From: Streptomyces sp. NBC_00271
GTDB taxonomy: Bacteria; Actinomycetota; Actinomycetes; Streptomycetales; Streptomycetaceae
Assembly: GCF_036178845.1 (NCBI RefSeq)
Contig: NZ_CP108070.1
Location: 5,766,001-5,830,000 of the forward strand
Direction: 5' to 3'
DNA: 64,000 nt
Positions 20,926 to 30,100 of the stretch are shown here, piece after piece; positions within the stretch are counted from its first letter, which is position 1; each line of letters opens with the position of its first letter. Position numbers and translations under genes: made by a program. The notes beneath the pieces are model-generated. The model made no database searches and was not told the origin of the DNA. It saw only the letters and a list, made by a program, of their open reading frames with translations.

Positions 20926-23037
20926 ATGAGCGTTGACGGGCGGGACGAGTCACTCGGTGACGGTGGCGCGGAGGCCGGCGGGTCGCCCTCGCGGCAGGTA
21001 CCGAGCCAGGGCGGTCCGTCGGGCATCACCCCGGAACCCTCGGGTCCACCGGGTGCTCCAGGTACCTCGGGTGCCCCGAGGGACGCCAGCGTTCCGGCGC
21101 AACGCGACCGGTTCGACCGGCGTGACGCCGTCCTGCCACCCCCGATCGAGCTGCCGCCCTCCGACGCCGATCTGATCGGGCGGATGCGGGCGGGCGACGA
21201 CACGGCGTACGAGGAGTTGTACCGCCGTCACGCCGAAGCCGTCCGTCGCTATGCCCGCACCTGCTGCCGGGACGCGCACACCGCGGACGACCTCACCGCC
21301 GAGGTGTTCGCCCGCATGCTCCAGGCGGTCCGCCGCGGCCACGGCCCCGAGCACGCCGTACGCGCGTATCTGCTCACCACGGTCCGCCGCGTCGCCGCGA
21401 GCTGGACGAAGTCCGCGAAACGGGAACAACTGGTCGACGACTTCGCGGTGTTCGCCGCGCGGTCCTCCCGCACCTCCGAGGTGTCCGACGACGAAACGTT
21501 GGACCTGGGTGCCGACGTACGGGCGATGCACGAGGCCGAGCAGTCGATGGCCATGCAGGCGTTCCGGTCGCTGCCGGAGCGCTGGCAGGCCGTGCTGTGG
21601 CACACGGAGGTCGAGGACGAGTCCCCGAGCGAGGTCGCCACGCTCTTCGGGCTCGACGCCAACGGCACCCGCGTCCTGGCCAGCCGCGCCCGCGAGGGCC
21701 TCAAGCAGGCCTACCTCCAGGCACACGTCAGCGCCACGCTCATCATGGACGAGGAGTGCGCGCGCTACGCCGACCGGCTCGGCGCCTACGCCCGCGGCGG
21801 CCTGCGCACCCGGGCCGAGCGCGGACTGCGCAAGCACCTGGAGGAGTGCGCCAAGTGCCGGCTGGCCGCGGGCCAGATCAAGGAAGTCGCCAGCGGGATC
21901 CCCGCGGTCGTGCCGGTCGCGGTCATCGGTTGGTTCGGTGCCGCCGGGTACGCGAAGGCCGTCGCGCTCATCGCCGGTGGCGCCGGAGCGGGCGCGGCCG
22001 GGGCGGCGGGCGCAGCGGCGGCGGGCGGCGGCTCGGGCGGGGCGGCGGTCTCGGGCGGGGCGGCGGGCGCGGCTGGAGCGGCGGGCGGCGGCTCGGGCGG
22101 GGCGGCGGGCGCGGCTGGAGCGGCGGGCGGCGGCTCGGGCGGGGCGGCGGGCGCGGCTGGAGCGGCGGGCGGCGGCTCGGGCGGGGCGGGCGCCGGGGGC
22201 GGCGCGGCGGCCTCGGAGGGGCTCGGCGCGCCGGTCAAGGCCGGTATCGCGGCGGGAGTCGTCGCGGTGGCCGCGGCGGCGCTGGCACTGGCGCTCGTCG
22301 GCAACGGCAGCCCGGCCAAGGAGAAGCCCGAGGCCAAACCGTCGGCCACCTCGCCGGTGGTCGAAGCGCCACAGCCACAGCCCACGCCGACCCCGACTCC
22401 GGCTCCGTCGAAGAAGCCCGCGCCAGGGGCCCCGGTGGTGGCCTCCGCACGGAAGTCCAGCCCGACCCCGGCTCCCCGGCCCACCCCGAAGCCCACCCTC
22501 AAGCCGTCACCCACACCCACCCCGACGCGGGCGAAGCCGAAGCCCACACCCACCCCCGCGCCGGCCCCCACGCCGACGCCCACCCCGCCGCCGCCTCCCG
22601 CACCGGTCGTCTACCAGTGGAACGAGTTGAAGTACGACGTCACCGGTGACCACACCAAGCCCGAGATGCGGCTCGGCGGGAGCAGTTGGGTGTGGCAGCG
22701 GTGGGGAGTCTCGATCGCGGGTCAGCGGTACACCCACGGCGTGACCGTGCACGGCGAGTCCTCGGTCACCATCGACCTCAACCGCAGCTGCTCGGCGTAC
22801 GACGCACTGGTCGGCGTGGACGACCTGACGCTGGGCCTCGGCCAGGTGAGCTTCTCCGTGTACGCCGACGGAGCGCGCCTGTGGCAGTCGCCACTGGTCA
22901 AGGGCGGCGAACCCGCGATCCCCGTGCATGTGAACCTCACCGGCCGCACCACGATTCGGCTGGCCGTCGAACCGCACACGAGATTCGACGCGGTGGCCCT
23001 GGCGGACTGGGCGGAGTCCAAGTTCCAGTGCCAGTGA
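20926..23037 (+). CDS. ECF sigma factor fused to anti-sigma zinc finger, membrane segment and NPCBM-like domain
   Basis: A 703-residue multi-domain protein. An N-terminal sigma-70 region 2 (about 85-160: DDTAYEELYRRHAEAVRRYAR, with DDLTAEVFARML) and region 4 (about 200-265: LPERWQAVLWHTEVEDESPSEVATLFG) make it an ECF sigma factor. An anti-sigma zinc-finger-like segment follows (HLEECAKC, with an upstream EECARYADRLGAY). Then come a hydrophobic stretch (about 325-355), a Gly/Ala/Ser repeat, a clear membrane helix near 440-460 and a Pro-rich linker. The C-terminal domain of about 140 residues resembles NPCBM carbohydrate-binding modules (MRLGGSSWVWQRWGVSIAGQ, YTHGVTVHG). Exposure of the C-terminal domain outside the cell would make this a sensor and sigma factor in one chain. 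Confidence 0.85.
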   Translation: MSVDGRDESLGDGGAEAGGSPSRQVPSQGGPSGITPEPSGPPGAPGTSGAPRDASVPAQRDRFDRRDAVLPPPIELPPSDADLIGRMRAGDDTAYEELYRRHAEAVRRYARTCCRDAHTADDLTAEVFARMLQAVRRGHGPEHAVRAYLLTTVRRVAASWTKSAKREQLVDDFAVFAARSSRTSEVSDDETLDLGADVRAMHEAEQSMAMQAFRSLPERWQAVLWHTEVEDESPSEVATLFGLDANGTRVLASRAREGLKQAYLQAHVSATLIMDEECARYADRLGAYARGGLRTRAERGLRKHLEECAKCRLAAGQIKEVASGIPAVVPVAVIGWFGAAGYAKAVALIAGGAGAGAAGAAGAAAAGGGSGGAAVSGGAAGAAGAAGGGSGGAAGAAGAAGGGSGGAAGAAGAAGGGSGGAGAGGGAAASEGLGAPVKAGIAAGVVAVAAAALALALVGNGSPAKEKPEAKPSATSPVVEAPQPQPTPTPTPAPSKKPAPGAPVVASARKSSPTPAPRPTPKPTLKPSPTPTPTRAKPKPTPTPAPAPTPTPTPPPPPAPVVYQWNELKYDVTGDHTKPEMRLGGSSWVWQRWGVSIAGQRYTHGVTVHGESSVTIDLNRSCSAYDALVGVDDLTLGLGQVSFSVYADGARLWQSPLVKGGEPAIPVHVNLTGRTTIRLAVEPHTRFDAVALADWAESKFQCQ
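22030..22190 (+). repeat. 42-bp tandem repeat inside the sigma-factor fusion gene
   Basis: About three and a half copies of a 42-bp unit encode GGSGGAAGAAGAAG. The copies are almost identical at DNA level, so the array can probably expand or contract in 14-residue steps. It codes for a flexible linker next to the membrane region. Confidence 0.85.
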
Positions 23038-23083
23038 GGTGAACTACTCCCTCACGCGGCCCCGTACTCCCTACTCGTACTCC

Positions 23084-26000
23084 TTACTCGTACTCCTTAA
23101 GCGCCTCCGCGAGCTCCCGCAGGGCGTCGGTCTGGCTGAAGGCCGCCCCCGTCGTCCGCTCGGACTCATGGCGGACGGGACCGAGAGCGGCACGCGCGGC
23201 GGTCTCCGTGCGCTCTGCGCCGGTGCGCTCCTGGGTGGGACGGGGGTGACCGCCGCGCCAGGAAGTACCGGCGGCGAGCAGACGGGCCGCTCGGGGATGG
23301 TCGCCGAGCTCGGACAGCAGACCCGCCGCACTCTCGACGAGGCTCGCCGTCACCACATCGGCGCACCGCCCCGTCACCGCTCCGGCCAACGCGTCGACCA
23401 TCTTGCGCAGGCCGGGCTCCGGGCCGGACTCGGCGGCCGTCACGAGCGCCTCGACCCAGTTCAGCGCCGCCATGAACTGCGGCGGCGGGGTGGCGCGGGC
23501 GGTCATCTCGCACGCCTGCTCCCACTGTTCACGCGCGAAGGCGACCTCGCCGTCGTCCAGGGCCAGCTGGGCGCGCAGCAGACGGACGAAGGCGCCGGAG
23601 TCCGTGACGCTGTACCGCTCGGCCGCGGCGTTCGCCTCGTCCAGGGCGGTCAGCGCCCGCGAGCGCTCGCCCGCTCGGTAGGCGAGCTCGGCCAGCCGCG
23701 CCATGAGGAAGGGCGTCTCGGCGTACGCGCCGACCTCGAAGGCCAGCCGCAGTGCCTCCTCGTACTCGCCCTTGGCCTCGTCGTAGAAACCGCGCGCCAT
23801 GGCCGCCTCCCCCGCGGCGCTGCACACCTGGGCGCGCACCCAGCGGTCGCCCACCCGCCGGCTGAGCACCCGTAGCTCCGCGAGGTCGTCGTCCACGCCC
23901 GGCATGCCGCCCGGGGCGTCGACGACCATGTGCGTACGGAACATCAAGGTGACGCCGATCTCCCACTCGCCGCCGTACACACGGCAGTTGGCGAGCGCCG
24001 CGTCCATCGACGGACGCACGTCGTGCCAACCGCTCAGGAAGAAGGCGGTCATCGGCCAGACGATGCCCGGCATGGTCGCCGCGGCCGGACCGCCCTTTTC
24101 GAAGAAGTCCCGCACCCGCAGGATGTACTCCGAAATCCACGGATACGCCCCTGCGTCCAGCGGATCGGTCTCCACCAGCATGAACAGGTGCAGCATGCGC
24201 ACCCGCATCCGCATGCCGTGCAGCGGATGGGACTCCTCGTGGTCCGGGGCGTCGAGGAAGGCGGCCAGGGGGTCGAACCGGTCCAGGTCGGCGAGGAGGT
24301 CGCCACCGCCGCGGCCCTCGCACCCGTCCCCGCCATCACCGCCGTCGCCACCGTCGCCGCCCTCCCCGCCGTGCGCCCGGTTCGCCTCGGACACGACGCG
24401 CCTCGCGTCGAGCGCCGCGCCCAGCCGCAGCAGGCGCTCCGTCCATTCCCCGCCCTCGCTGCGGAAGTTGCGCAGCCACCAGAACCAGCCCATGGCGAGG
24501 ACGATCGCGCCGGCGTCCTCCTCCGCACCGGCGACGATCGCGCGGTGCAGCGCCGCCCGGATGTTGTCGAGCTCGGTCTCCAGGCGGTGGATCCAGGGCA
24601 GCTGCGCGGCGGAGCGCAGCAGTGGCTCGGCCTCCTCGACGAGGTCACGCGCCCACGCGCGGTGGCGCCGCTCGGCCGCGGCGCGCAGCTCGGGGACTTC
24701 GGCGGCGCGCTCGGTGGCGTACTCGTGGATCGTCTCCAGCATGCGGTACCGCATGCCGCCGCCACCGTCCTCGTCGTACGGGGCGGACGGGGCGGACGGG
24801 GTCGCGACGATCAGTGACTTGTCGACGAGCGCCCCGACAAGATCGGCCACGCCACCGGCGACCGGACCGGTGAGGGAACCAGCGACGGAACCGGTGCGGG
24901 AACCAGTGAGGGAACCAGTGAGGGAACCGGTGCAGACGGCTTCGGCGGCCGTGAGGTCCCAGCCGCCCGCGAAGACGGACGCCTCGCACAGCACGGCCCG
25001 CTCCCGTTCGTCGAGCAGGTCCCAGGACCAGTCGACGACCGCGCGCAGGGTCTGCTGGCGGGGCAGCGCCGTGCGGCTCCCGGAGGTGAGCAGCCGGAAG
25101 CGGTCGTCGAGCCGGTCGGCGATCTGGCGGGGTGACAGCAGCCGCAGGCGCGCGGCGGCCAACTCGATGGCCAGGGGCAGGCCGTCGAGCCGCCGGCAGA
25201 TCTCGTCCACCGCCTCGGAGTCGTGGAGCGCGGCGTCGGGGTCGGGACGTACGGCCGCCGCGCGCTCCATGAACAGTCGGCGCGCGGGGTCGGGCGGCAG
25301 GGGCTCGACCGGGCGCACCAACTCGCCGGGGACGCCGAGTGGTTCACGGCTGGTGGCGAGGATGGTGAGCTCTGGGCAGCGGGTGAGCAGGGTCTCGGCG
25401 AGTTCGGCGGCCGCGCCGATGACGTGCTCGCAGTTGTCAAAGATCAGGAGCTGGCTGCGCGGGGCGCAGTACTCGACGAGCAGGCCGAGCGGGTCGTCCT
25501 GGCCGACCATCGCCATCTCGTGGGTCATCAACACGGTCTCGCGCAGACCGAGGGCGCTGACCACCGCGCCCGGGACCGCCTCGGGCCGGTCGAGCGGGGC
25601 CAGCTCGACCAGCCAGGCCTGCGGGAGCCCGGCGGCGGCTTCCTCGGCGAGGCGGGTCTTTCCCGAACCGCCCGGTCCGGTCAGCGTGACCAGGCGTGCC
25701 CTCTGCACATCCGAACGGATCGCGTCGAGTTCGGGTTCCCGGCCGACGAAGGAGTTCAGGCGGGGGCGGAGGTTGCCGGTGCGTTCGGGGTCGAAGCGGG
25801 GGTCGGGGCCGGGGAGGCGTCCGTCCTCGGTCGGGTGCGGAGTCGGTCGCTCTTCGAAGGAGCCGGCGTCGACGCGACGCCCTCGCCCCGTGGCCGCCTC
25901 CGCCGCGTCCCCTTCCCGCCGTACGCGAAGGTCGGCGTCCACGGGTATGGGCCCGGGCCCGCCCGCTTCCGCCGGGGTGAGCAACACCGCGTGCAGCCTC

Positions 26001-26686
26001 TGCAGTTCCCGGCCGGGATCCGCACCCAGACCCTCCTGGAGGGCGCGGCGCACCCCTTCGTACGCGGCCAGCGCGTCCGCTCCCCGGCCCGCGTCGCGCA
26101 GGGCGCGGATGAGCAGGGCGTGCAGGGTCTCGTCGTACGGGTGGGCGGTTGTCAGCTCCTTCAACTCCGGTACGACGTCGGGGGCGCGGCCCAGTCGCAG
26201 GTCCGCGTCGATGCGGGTGTGCGTCGCCTGCAGGCGGAGCGCGTCCCAGCGGGTGGCGGCGTCTCGGTGGGGGAGGTCCGCGAGGGCCGGGCCGTGCCAC
26301 AGGGCGAGGGCGGCGCGCAGGGTGTGAGCGGCGGTGGACGGGTCGCCGCGGTCGAGGGCGGCCTTGCCGTCCCGTACCTGCCGCTCGAAGACGAACAGGT
26401 CCACGTCGTCCTTGGTGGCCCGCAACCGGTAGCCGCCCGCCTCCGAGGCGACCGCGTCCTTGCCGATCGCTCGGCGCAGGCGGCCGACCAGGGCCTGCAA
26501 CGCCGCCGGGGCGTCCAGTGGGGGGTCGTCCGCCCATACCTCGTCGATCAGGGTCTGGGGGGTCGTGGTGCGGTCCGTTCGTTGGGCGAGCGCCGTGAGC
26601 AGGGCGCGTACCCGGGGGCCGCCCAGCGTGACCGGGGCCCCCTGATCATCCTCCGCCTGGGCGACCCCCAGGATTCTGTACCGCAC
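23084..26686 (-). CDS. AfsR/SARP-family transcriptional regulator with NB-ARC ATPase
   Basis: A 1200-residue regulator. An OmpR-type winged helix (about 1-92) is followed by a bacterial transcriptional activator domain (about 97-240), the SARP hallmark. An NB-ARC/STAND ATPase has Walker A GPGGSGKT (337-344) and a Walker B-like LLIFDNCEH. The C-terminal half is helical and TPR-like. Such proteins activate secondary-metabolite or developmental genes in response to nucleotide state or phosphorylation. GTG 26686 is chosen because family similarity begins there (VRYRILGVAQ); a much longer upstream frame is low-complexity. Two repetitive inserts (Gly/Asp-rich near 24.33 kb and a GSLT repeat near 24.9 kb) interrupt the ATPase/TPR part. 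No biosynthetic cluster lies beside it. Confidence 0.87.
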   Translation of the reverse strand: MRYRILGVAQAEDDQGAPVTLGGPRVRALLTALAQRTDRTTTPQTLIDEVWADDPPLDAPAALQALVGRLRRAIGKDAVASEAGGYRLRATKDDVDLFVFERQVRDGKAALDRGDPSTAAHTLRAALALWHGPALADLPHRDAATRWDALRLQATHTRIDADLRLGRAPDVVPELKELTTAHPYDETLHALLIRALRDAGRGADALAAYEGVRRALQEGLGADPGRELQRLHAVLLTPAEAGGPGPIPVDADLRVRREGDAAEAATGRGRRVDAGSFEERPTPHPTEDGRLPGPDPRFDPERTGNLRPRLNSFVGREPELDAIRSDVQRARLVTLTGPGGSGKTRLAEEAAAGLPQAWLVELAPLDRPEAVPGAVVSALGLRETVLMTHEMAMVGQDDPLGLLVEYCAPRSQLLIFDNCEHVIGAAAELAETLLTRCPELTILATSREPLGVPGELVRPVEPLPPDPARRLFMERAAAVRPDPDAALHDSEAVDEICRRLDGLPLAIELAAARLRLLSPRQIADRLDDRFRLLTSGSRTALPRQQTLRAVVDWSWDLLDERERAVLCEASVFAGGWDLTAAEAVCTGSLTGSLTGSRTGSVAGSLTGPVAGGVADLVGALVDKSLIVATPSAPSAPYDEDGGGGMRYRMLETIHEYATERAAEVPELRAAAERRHRAWARDLVEEAEPLLRSAAQLPWIHRLETELDNIRAALHRAIVAGAEEDAGAIVLAMGWFWWLRNFRSEGGEWTERLLRLGAALDARRVVSEANRAHGGEGGDGGDGGDGGDGCEGRGGGDLLADLDRFDPLAAFLDAPDHEESHPLHGMRMRVRMLHLFMLVETDPLDAGAYPWISEYILRVRDFFEKGGPAAATMPGIVWPMTAFFLSGWHDVRPSMDAALANCRVYGGEWEIGVTLMFRTHMVVDAPGGMPGVDDDLAELRVLSRRVGDRWVRAQVCSAAGEAAMARGFYDEAKGEYEEALRLAFEVGAYAETPFLMARLAELAYRAGERSRALTALDEANAAAERYSVTDSGAFVRLLRAQLALDDGEVAFAREQWEQACEMTARATPPPQFMAALNWVEALVTAAESGPEPGLRKMVDALAGAVTGRCADVVTASLVESAAGLLSELGDHPRAARLLAAGTSWRGGHPRPTQERTGAERTETAARAALGPVRHESERTTGAAFSQTDALRELAEALKEYE
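24866..24935 (-). repeat. 12-bp tandem repeats within the SARP gene
   Basis: A run of degenerate 12-bp units related to GGAACCAGTGAG codes for GSLTGSLTGSRTGSVAGSLT. It lies between the NB-ARC module and the winged-helix-like segment after it. It is a likely variable-length insert. Confidence 0.7.
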
Positions 26687-26779
26687 CCGCCTATTCTCAC
26701 CTCGCCCGGTGCGCAGAGCCGAGGCTTTCCCCGGCGGGCCTCCGCTCCGGCCGACACCCATGTTCTCCGCCCCCGCCGC

Positions 26780-27075
26780 CCCTACCCGTCCCATCCCCAG
26801 GGGCTCCGCCCCTTCGACCCCACTGGGGGCTCCGCCCCCAGACCCCCGGGTGGGTTCGTCGGCTGCGGGCCGGTGGGGGCCGATCGCGCAGTTCCCCGCG
26901 CCCCTGGGGGGCCGGGGCTGCGCCCCAGACCCCCTATCGGCCTGAACGGCCTCGTCCTCAAACGCCGGACGGGCTAAAAGATGCGGGGCGAAGCCCCGCC
27001 TAGGGGCGCGGGGAACTGCGCGAACAACCCCCACCGGTCCCGCAGCCAAACGAAACGGGTGGGCGGGGAGCCGGC
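26780..27075. repeat. Composite Streptomyces intergenic repeat, copy A
   Basis: This intergenic stretch contains a CCATCCCCAGGGGCTCCGCC block, a CTCGTCCTCAAACGCCGGAC block (near 26951-26970) and two opposed copies of GGGGCGCGGGGAACTGCGCG (inverted at 26885-26904, direct at 27003-27022). The same blocks occur in the same order at 32.9-33.2 kb, and a single core lies near 31.58 kb. It has no coding potential that I would accept. It looks like a dispersed REP-type palindromic element. Confidence 0.75.
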
Positions 27076-27097
27076 CCGCAGGCGTCCGCGTGCGGAA

Positions 27098-27210
27098 GGG
27101 GCCGTGCCGGTGCGTCGTAAGCCCGTCGCTTACGTTCGGGTCTGGAAGTGGCTCCTTGTAGGGCAAGGCCTGATCCGGCGGCGACGGGCTCGACGTACCG
27201 GCACGGCCCC
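27098..27210. repeat. Nested-hairpin dispersed element, copy 1
   Basis: A 113-bp element bounded by 20-bp inverted ends (27098-27117 and 27191-27210, one mismatch). Inside is a second 10-bp stem, AGCCCGTCGC/GCGACGGGCT (27120-27129 and 27181-27190), and then a weaker CGGGTC/GATCCG stem. The apex holds CCTTG-TAGGG-CAAGG. It lies between two minus-strand genes, downstream of the asparagine-synthase-like gene. A second copy with compensating changes in the outer stem is at 53932-54051. Confidence 0.8.
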
Positions 27211-27253
27211 GACCCAACGACGGCCCGGAGACGACCCAGGGACGATCCGGCGG

Positions 27254-29353
27254 CTAGCCCCGCCCCCCGGCCCCCGCCCCCAACGCCCGCCCCTGCGGCA
27301 CGATCCCCGCGGGTACGGCCCGTTGGCGGGCGGGCGTGCCCGTCCAGCAGGTGCCGCGGCGGGCCAGCAGGCGGCGCAGCCACAGTTCCAGGGAGACCAG
27401 ATCCGCCAGCCCGTCCAGCGGCAGCGGCTCCCCCGCCGCGGCCGCCCGCAGGGCCTTGCGGACGACGCGTGCCTCGACGAGCCCCGCCTGCGCCAGCAGA
27501 GGAGTGTCGAACAAGGCGATCAGGGAATCCGCGGCCACCCGCAACCCCGTCCGCGCGGCCGCCGCCGAGGACGCGTGCGAGGGCGCGCCCCAGCCGGGCG
27601 GCAGGTCGGCCACCCCGGCGCCCTCCAGGACGGTCCGGAGGATCGCGGCGCGCGCCCCGGGCTGGACCCGCAGCGCCTCCGGCAACTCACGGCACGCGCG
27701 GACGACCTGGTTGTCCAGGAACGGCGCGTGCAGCCGCTGGAAGCGGATCCCGGCGGCCTGTTCCAGGACGCGAAGATCGGCGGCGTGGCGCGCGAGCGCC
27801 GCCCGGGCGCGGAAGTCACCGGGCCGCTGCCCGGGACCGACCACCCCCGTCCGACCTGCGACTCCTTGGAGGCGAACCGATACTTCAGCCAGCGCCTCAC
27901 CGGTCAGCCAACGCGCCGCGGGACCAGGCCTGGCCCAGGTGAGCGCAGCGAGTGACGCACCCACCGCGCCTCCCGGTTCGTCGAAGCGCCGGTGCAGCAG
28001 CCGGTCGGCGAGAACGTCGACGCCGGTCCGGTACGGCGTACGGGCGAGCTTGCGCGCGGCGCCGTACACGCGCGCGGGAACCATGACGGACCCGTCCGCC
28101 TTCGCCAACGCGGCGACGGGCCGGACCAGATGGCGTCTCTTGCGGTCCATCAGCAGGTCGGCCAGCCGCGCGGGGTGCGCGTCCAGGACCTGCCGGGCCC
28201 CGTATCCCGTGAAGTGGTCCGCGCTGCCGGAGGACAGCCGCGCACGGTGCCGCGCCGCCGTCACCAGCGAGGGGCCCGGCTCGTCCGTCAGCGGCCCCTC
28301 CAGCTCGGCGTACGGAAGCGTCTCCTCGCCCCCGGCGACGACCACGTGGTGCAGCCGGGGGTTCGCGGCGAGCGTCCCGGCCCGCTCCACCTCGGCCTCC
28401 CGTCCGCGCACGGCGAGGTCGTTGAAGGTGACGGCGAGGAGCCGCTCACCGGCGCCCGTGCCGTGCCCGAGGACCGTGCCGGGCGCCCCCGGCAGCCCCG
28501 CCGCGAGCAGGGCCAGCGTCCCGGAGGCGGGCCCTCCGGAGAGGTCGGCCCCGATTCCCGGTACGGGCATCCCACGCGCCGCGCGCCGCTCCGCGGGCCC
28601 CATCCCGGGTACGGGCCCGGGGTCGATGTCGGTCCCGGGTACGTGCCGGGGAGCGGCGAGGCGCGCGCGTACGGCCTCCACCAAGGCGTCCCGGACGCCG
28701 TCCACCGCGCGGTCGGGATCCGCGGTGGGCGCGGCGACGGCGAGGGAGGCGACGGGCTCGTAGCCGGCGACCTCGCGGGCACCCGCGCGCAGGATCAGCG
28801 CGTGCCCCGGCGGAATGCGTCGTACGCCTTCGTACGGGGTCGAGTCGTGGACCGCGGCCGGTACGTCGGGGGCGGCGAGCAGGGCCGCCAGGTGCCCGAA
28901 GTCGAGGTTGGCCTCGATGAGGTCGGCCAGCGGCAGGGCCGCGGTCGCGTAGGCCGTACCGCCCGCCCAGGGGGTGTGGAAGACGGGCCGCGCGCCCGCG
29001 AGGTCGCCCGCGACGGTGGTGCGGCGGCCGACCTGGACGACGGCGGTGTAGCTGCCGGACCAGGCGGTGAGGTGGCGCAGTGCCCCGCCGCGCGCGGCGA
29101 AGAGGCCGACCTTGAGTTCCTCGTCGCTCGCCCCGCAGGTGCCGAGGACGGCGATCCGGTTCTGCGCGTCGGCCTTGATGACGCGGACCTCGTCGGGGCG
29201 CCAGTCGCCGACCGCCCAGAGCGGATCGGGGTCGCCCCACAGGAGTTGGGAGCCCACCGGGTGCACGGTCTCGCCGTCGCTTCCGGTGGCGCCCGCCAAG
29301 CCGATCTCGGGCGCTCGGGCGGCGGTACTGCTCCACCCCACCAACCACCGCAT
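27254..29353 (-). CDS. Asparagine-synthase-related protein, probably not a glutamine-dependent enzyme
   Basis: A 699-residue protein with the two-part layout of asparagine synthetase B. The N-terminal Ntn-hydrolase-like half (about 1-200) begins MRWLVG, so the catalytic Cys2 is absent. The C-terminal synthetase-like half has a PP-loop-like SGGPASG (272-278) where SGG-x-DS is expected, so the conserved Asp is Ala. An insertion rich in Pro/Gly (about 238-268) precedes it. Related enzymes form amide or lactam bonds (AsnB, lasso-peptide cyclases, beta-lactam synthetase), but the lost residues make ordinary asparagine synthesis unlikely. ATG 29353 follows GGAGGC by four bases. No precursor-peptide gene is evident nearby. 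Confidence 0.75.
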   Translation of the reverse strand: MRWLVGWSSTAARAPEIGLAGATGSDGETVHPVGSQLLWGDPDPLWAVGDWRPDEVRVIKADAQNRIAVLGTCGASDEELKVGLFAARGGALRHLTAWSGSYTAVVQVGRRTTVAGDLAGARPVFHTPWAGGTAYATAALPLADLIEANLDFGHLAALLAAPDVPAAVHDSTPYEGVRRIPPGHALILRAGAREVAGYEPVASLAVAAPTADPDRAVDGVRDALVEAVRARLAAPRHVPGTDIDPGPVPGMGPAERRAARGMPVPGIGADLSGGPASGTLALLAAGLPGAPGTVLGHGTGAGERLLAVTFNDLAVRGREAEVERAGTLAANPRLHHVVVAGGEETLPYAELEGPLTDEPGPSLVTAARHRARLSSGSADHFTGYGARQVLDAHPARLADLLMDRKRRHLVRPVAALAKADGSVMVPARVYGAARKLARTPYRTGVDVLADRLLHRRFDEPGGAVGASLAALTWARPGPAARWLTGEALAEVSVRLQGVAGRTGVVGPGQRPGDFRARAALARHAADLRVLEQAAGIRFQRLHAPFLDNQVVRACRELPEALRVQPGARAAILRTVLEGAGVADLPPGWGAPSHASSAAAARTGLRVAADSLIALFDTPLLAQAGLVEARVVRKALRAAAAGEPLPLDGLADLVSLELWLRRLLARRGTCWTGTPARQRAVPAGIVPQGRALGAGAGGRG

Positions 29354-30100
29354 CGACGCCTCCACAGGCTGTGGACAACCAGTGCACCGTACGAACTCGG
29401 CTCCATGCTGCCACGAAGACCGCGTACGGGAGGGCCTCTGGGGCGGCTTGCGCCCCCTGGAATGCGCCCCCGCGAATACGTTCGCGCCGTTGGGAGGCCA
29501 CTGCAAAGCCGATCCGAAGCAGATGCGAACACCCGCCCGAGGCAAGGTGATCACGAAGGATTCACTGGGAACGACGAGTGGGCGGGGGTGGATCGGCGAC
29601 GCGAATGCGCCCCCGGTACGCTCCCCGAAAGCACCTCATGCGCCCTCAAGTGACGTGGTGGGAGCGCTATTTGCCCGCAAAGGCCACCGTCGATTTTCGG
29701 CCAAATCGGCTGCGGGCGGACAGGCGTGCACACGCTCCGTACAGGCCCTGCGCGCCGCTCCGGCAACGCACAGTCCGGGAGGCGGAGTTCGCCTCCCGGA
29801 CCGGTCCGCCGCCCGCGGGGATGTAGGCGGCGGTGTCCCCCAGCCCACTGGATCCAGTACAGCGGGCCGACCCACGCACGATCCATGGAAGCGCTCCCCC
29901 GATGGCCGGAGAAGAGCGCACGGACGGGCGCACAGCCACACAACGGGAGCACGATGCAACCGTCCGTACTTCCGTACGGACCACAATCCCGCCATCCGGA
30001 ACAACGCCCCTTAACGCTTGGGATGCGGCGAACTACGCTGGGTTTACGAATGCCGCATGGTTATGCCAGCGCGGCAGCCGTCTGTGTCGAGGGGTGGCGC
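29354..30100. other. Gene-free divergent promoter region
   Basis: About 750 bases separate two divergent genes. I find no convincing gene here. Short open frames on both strands have poor codon bias and no ribosome site. A 12-bp perfect hairpin (29773-29784 and 29790-29801, loop GAGTT) could end an unannotated short transcript. An unusually AT-rich patch for this genome (about 29655-29715) may hold promoters. Confidence 0.5.

Noticed and set aside
29578..29826. An 82-codon plus-strand frame in the divergent gap at 29.4-30.1 kb
   Set aside because: It runs through a 12-bp hairpin, has no ribosome site, and its amino-acid usage is not protein-like.
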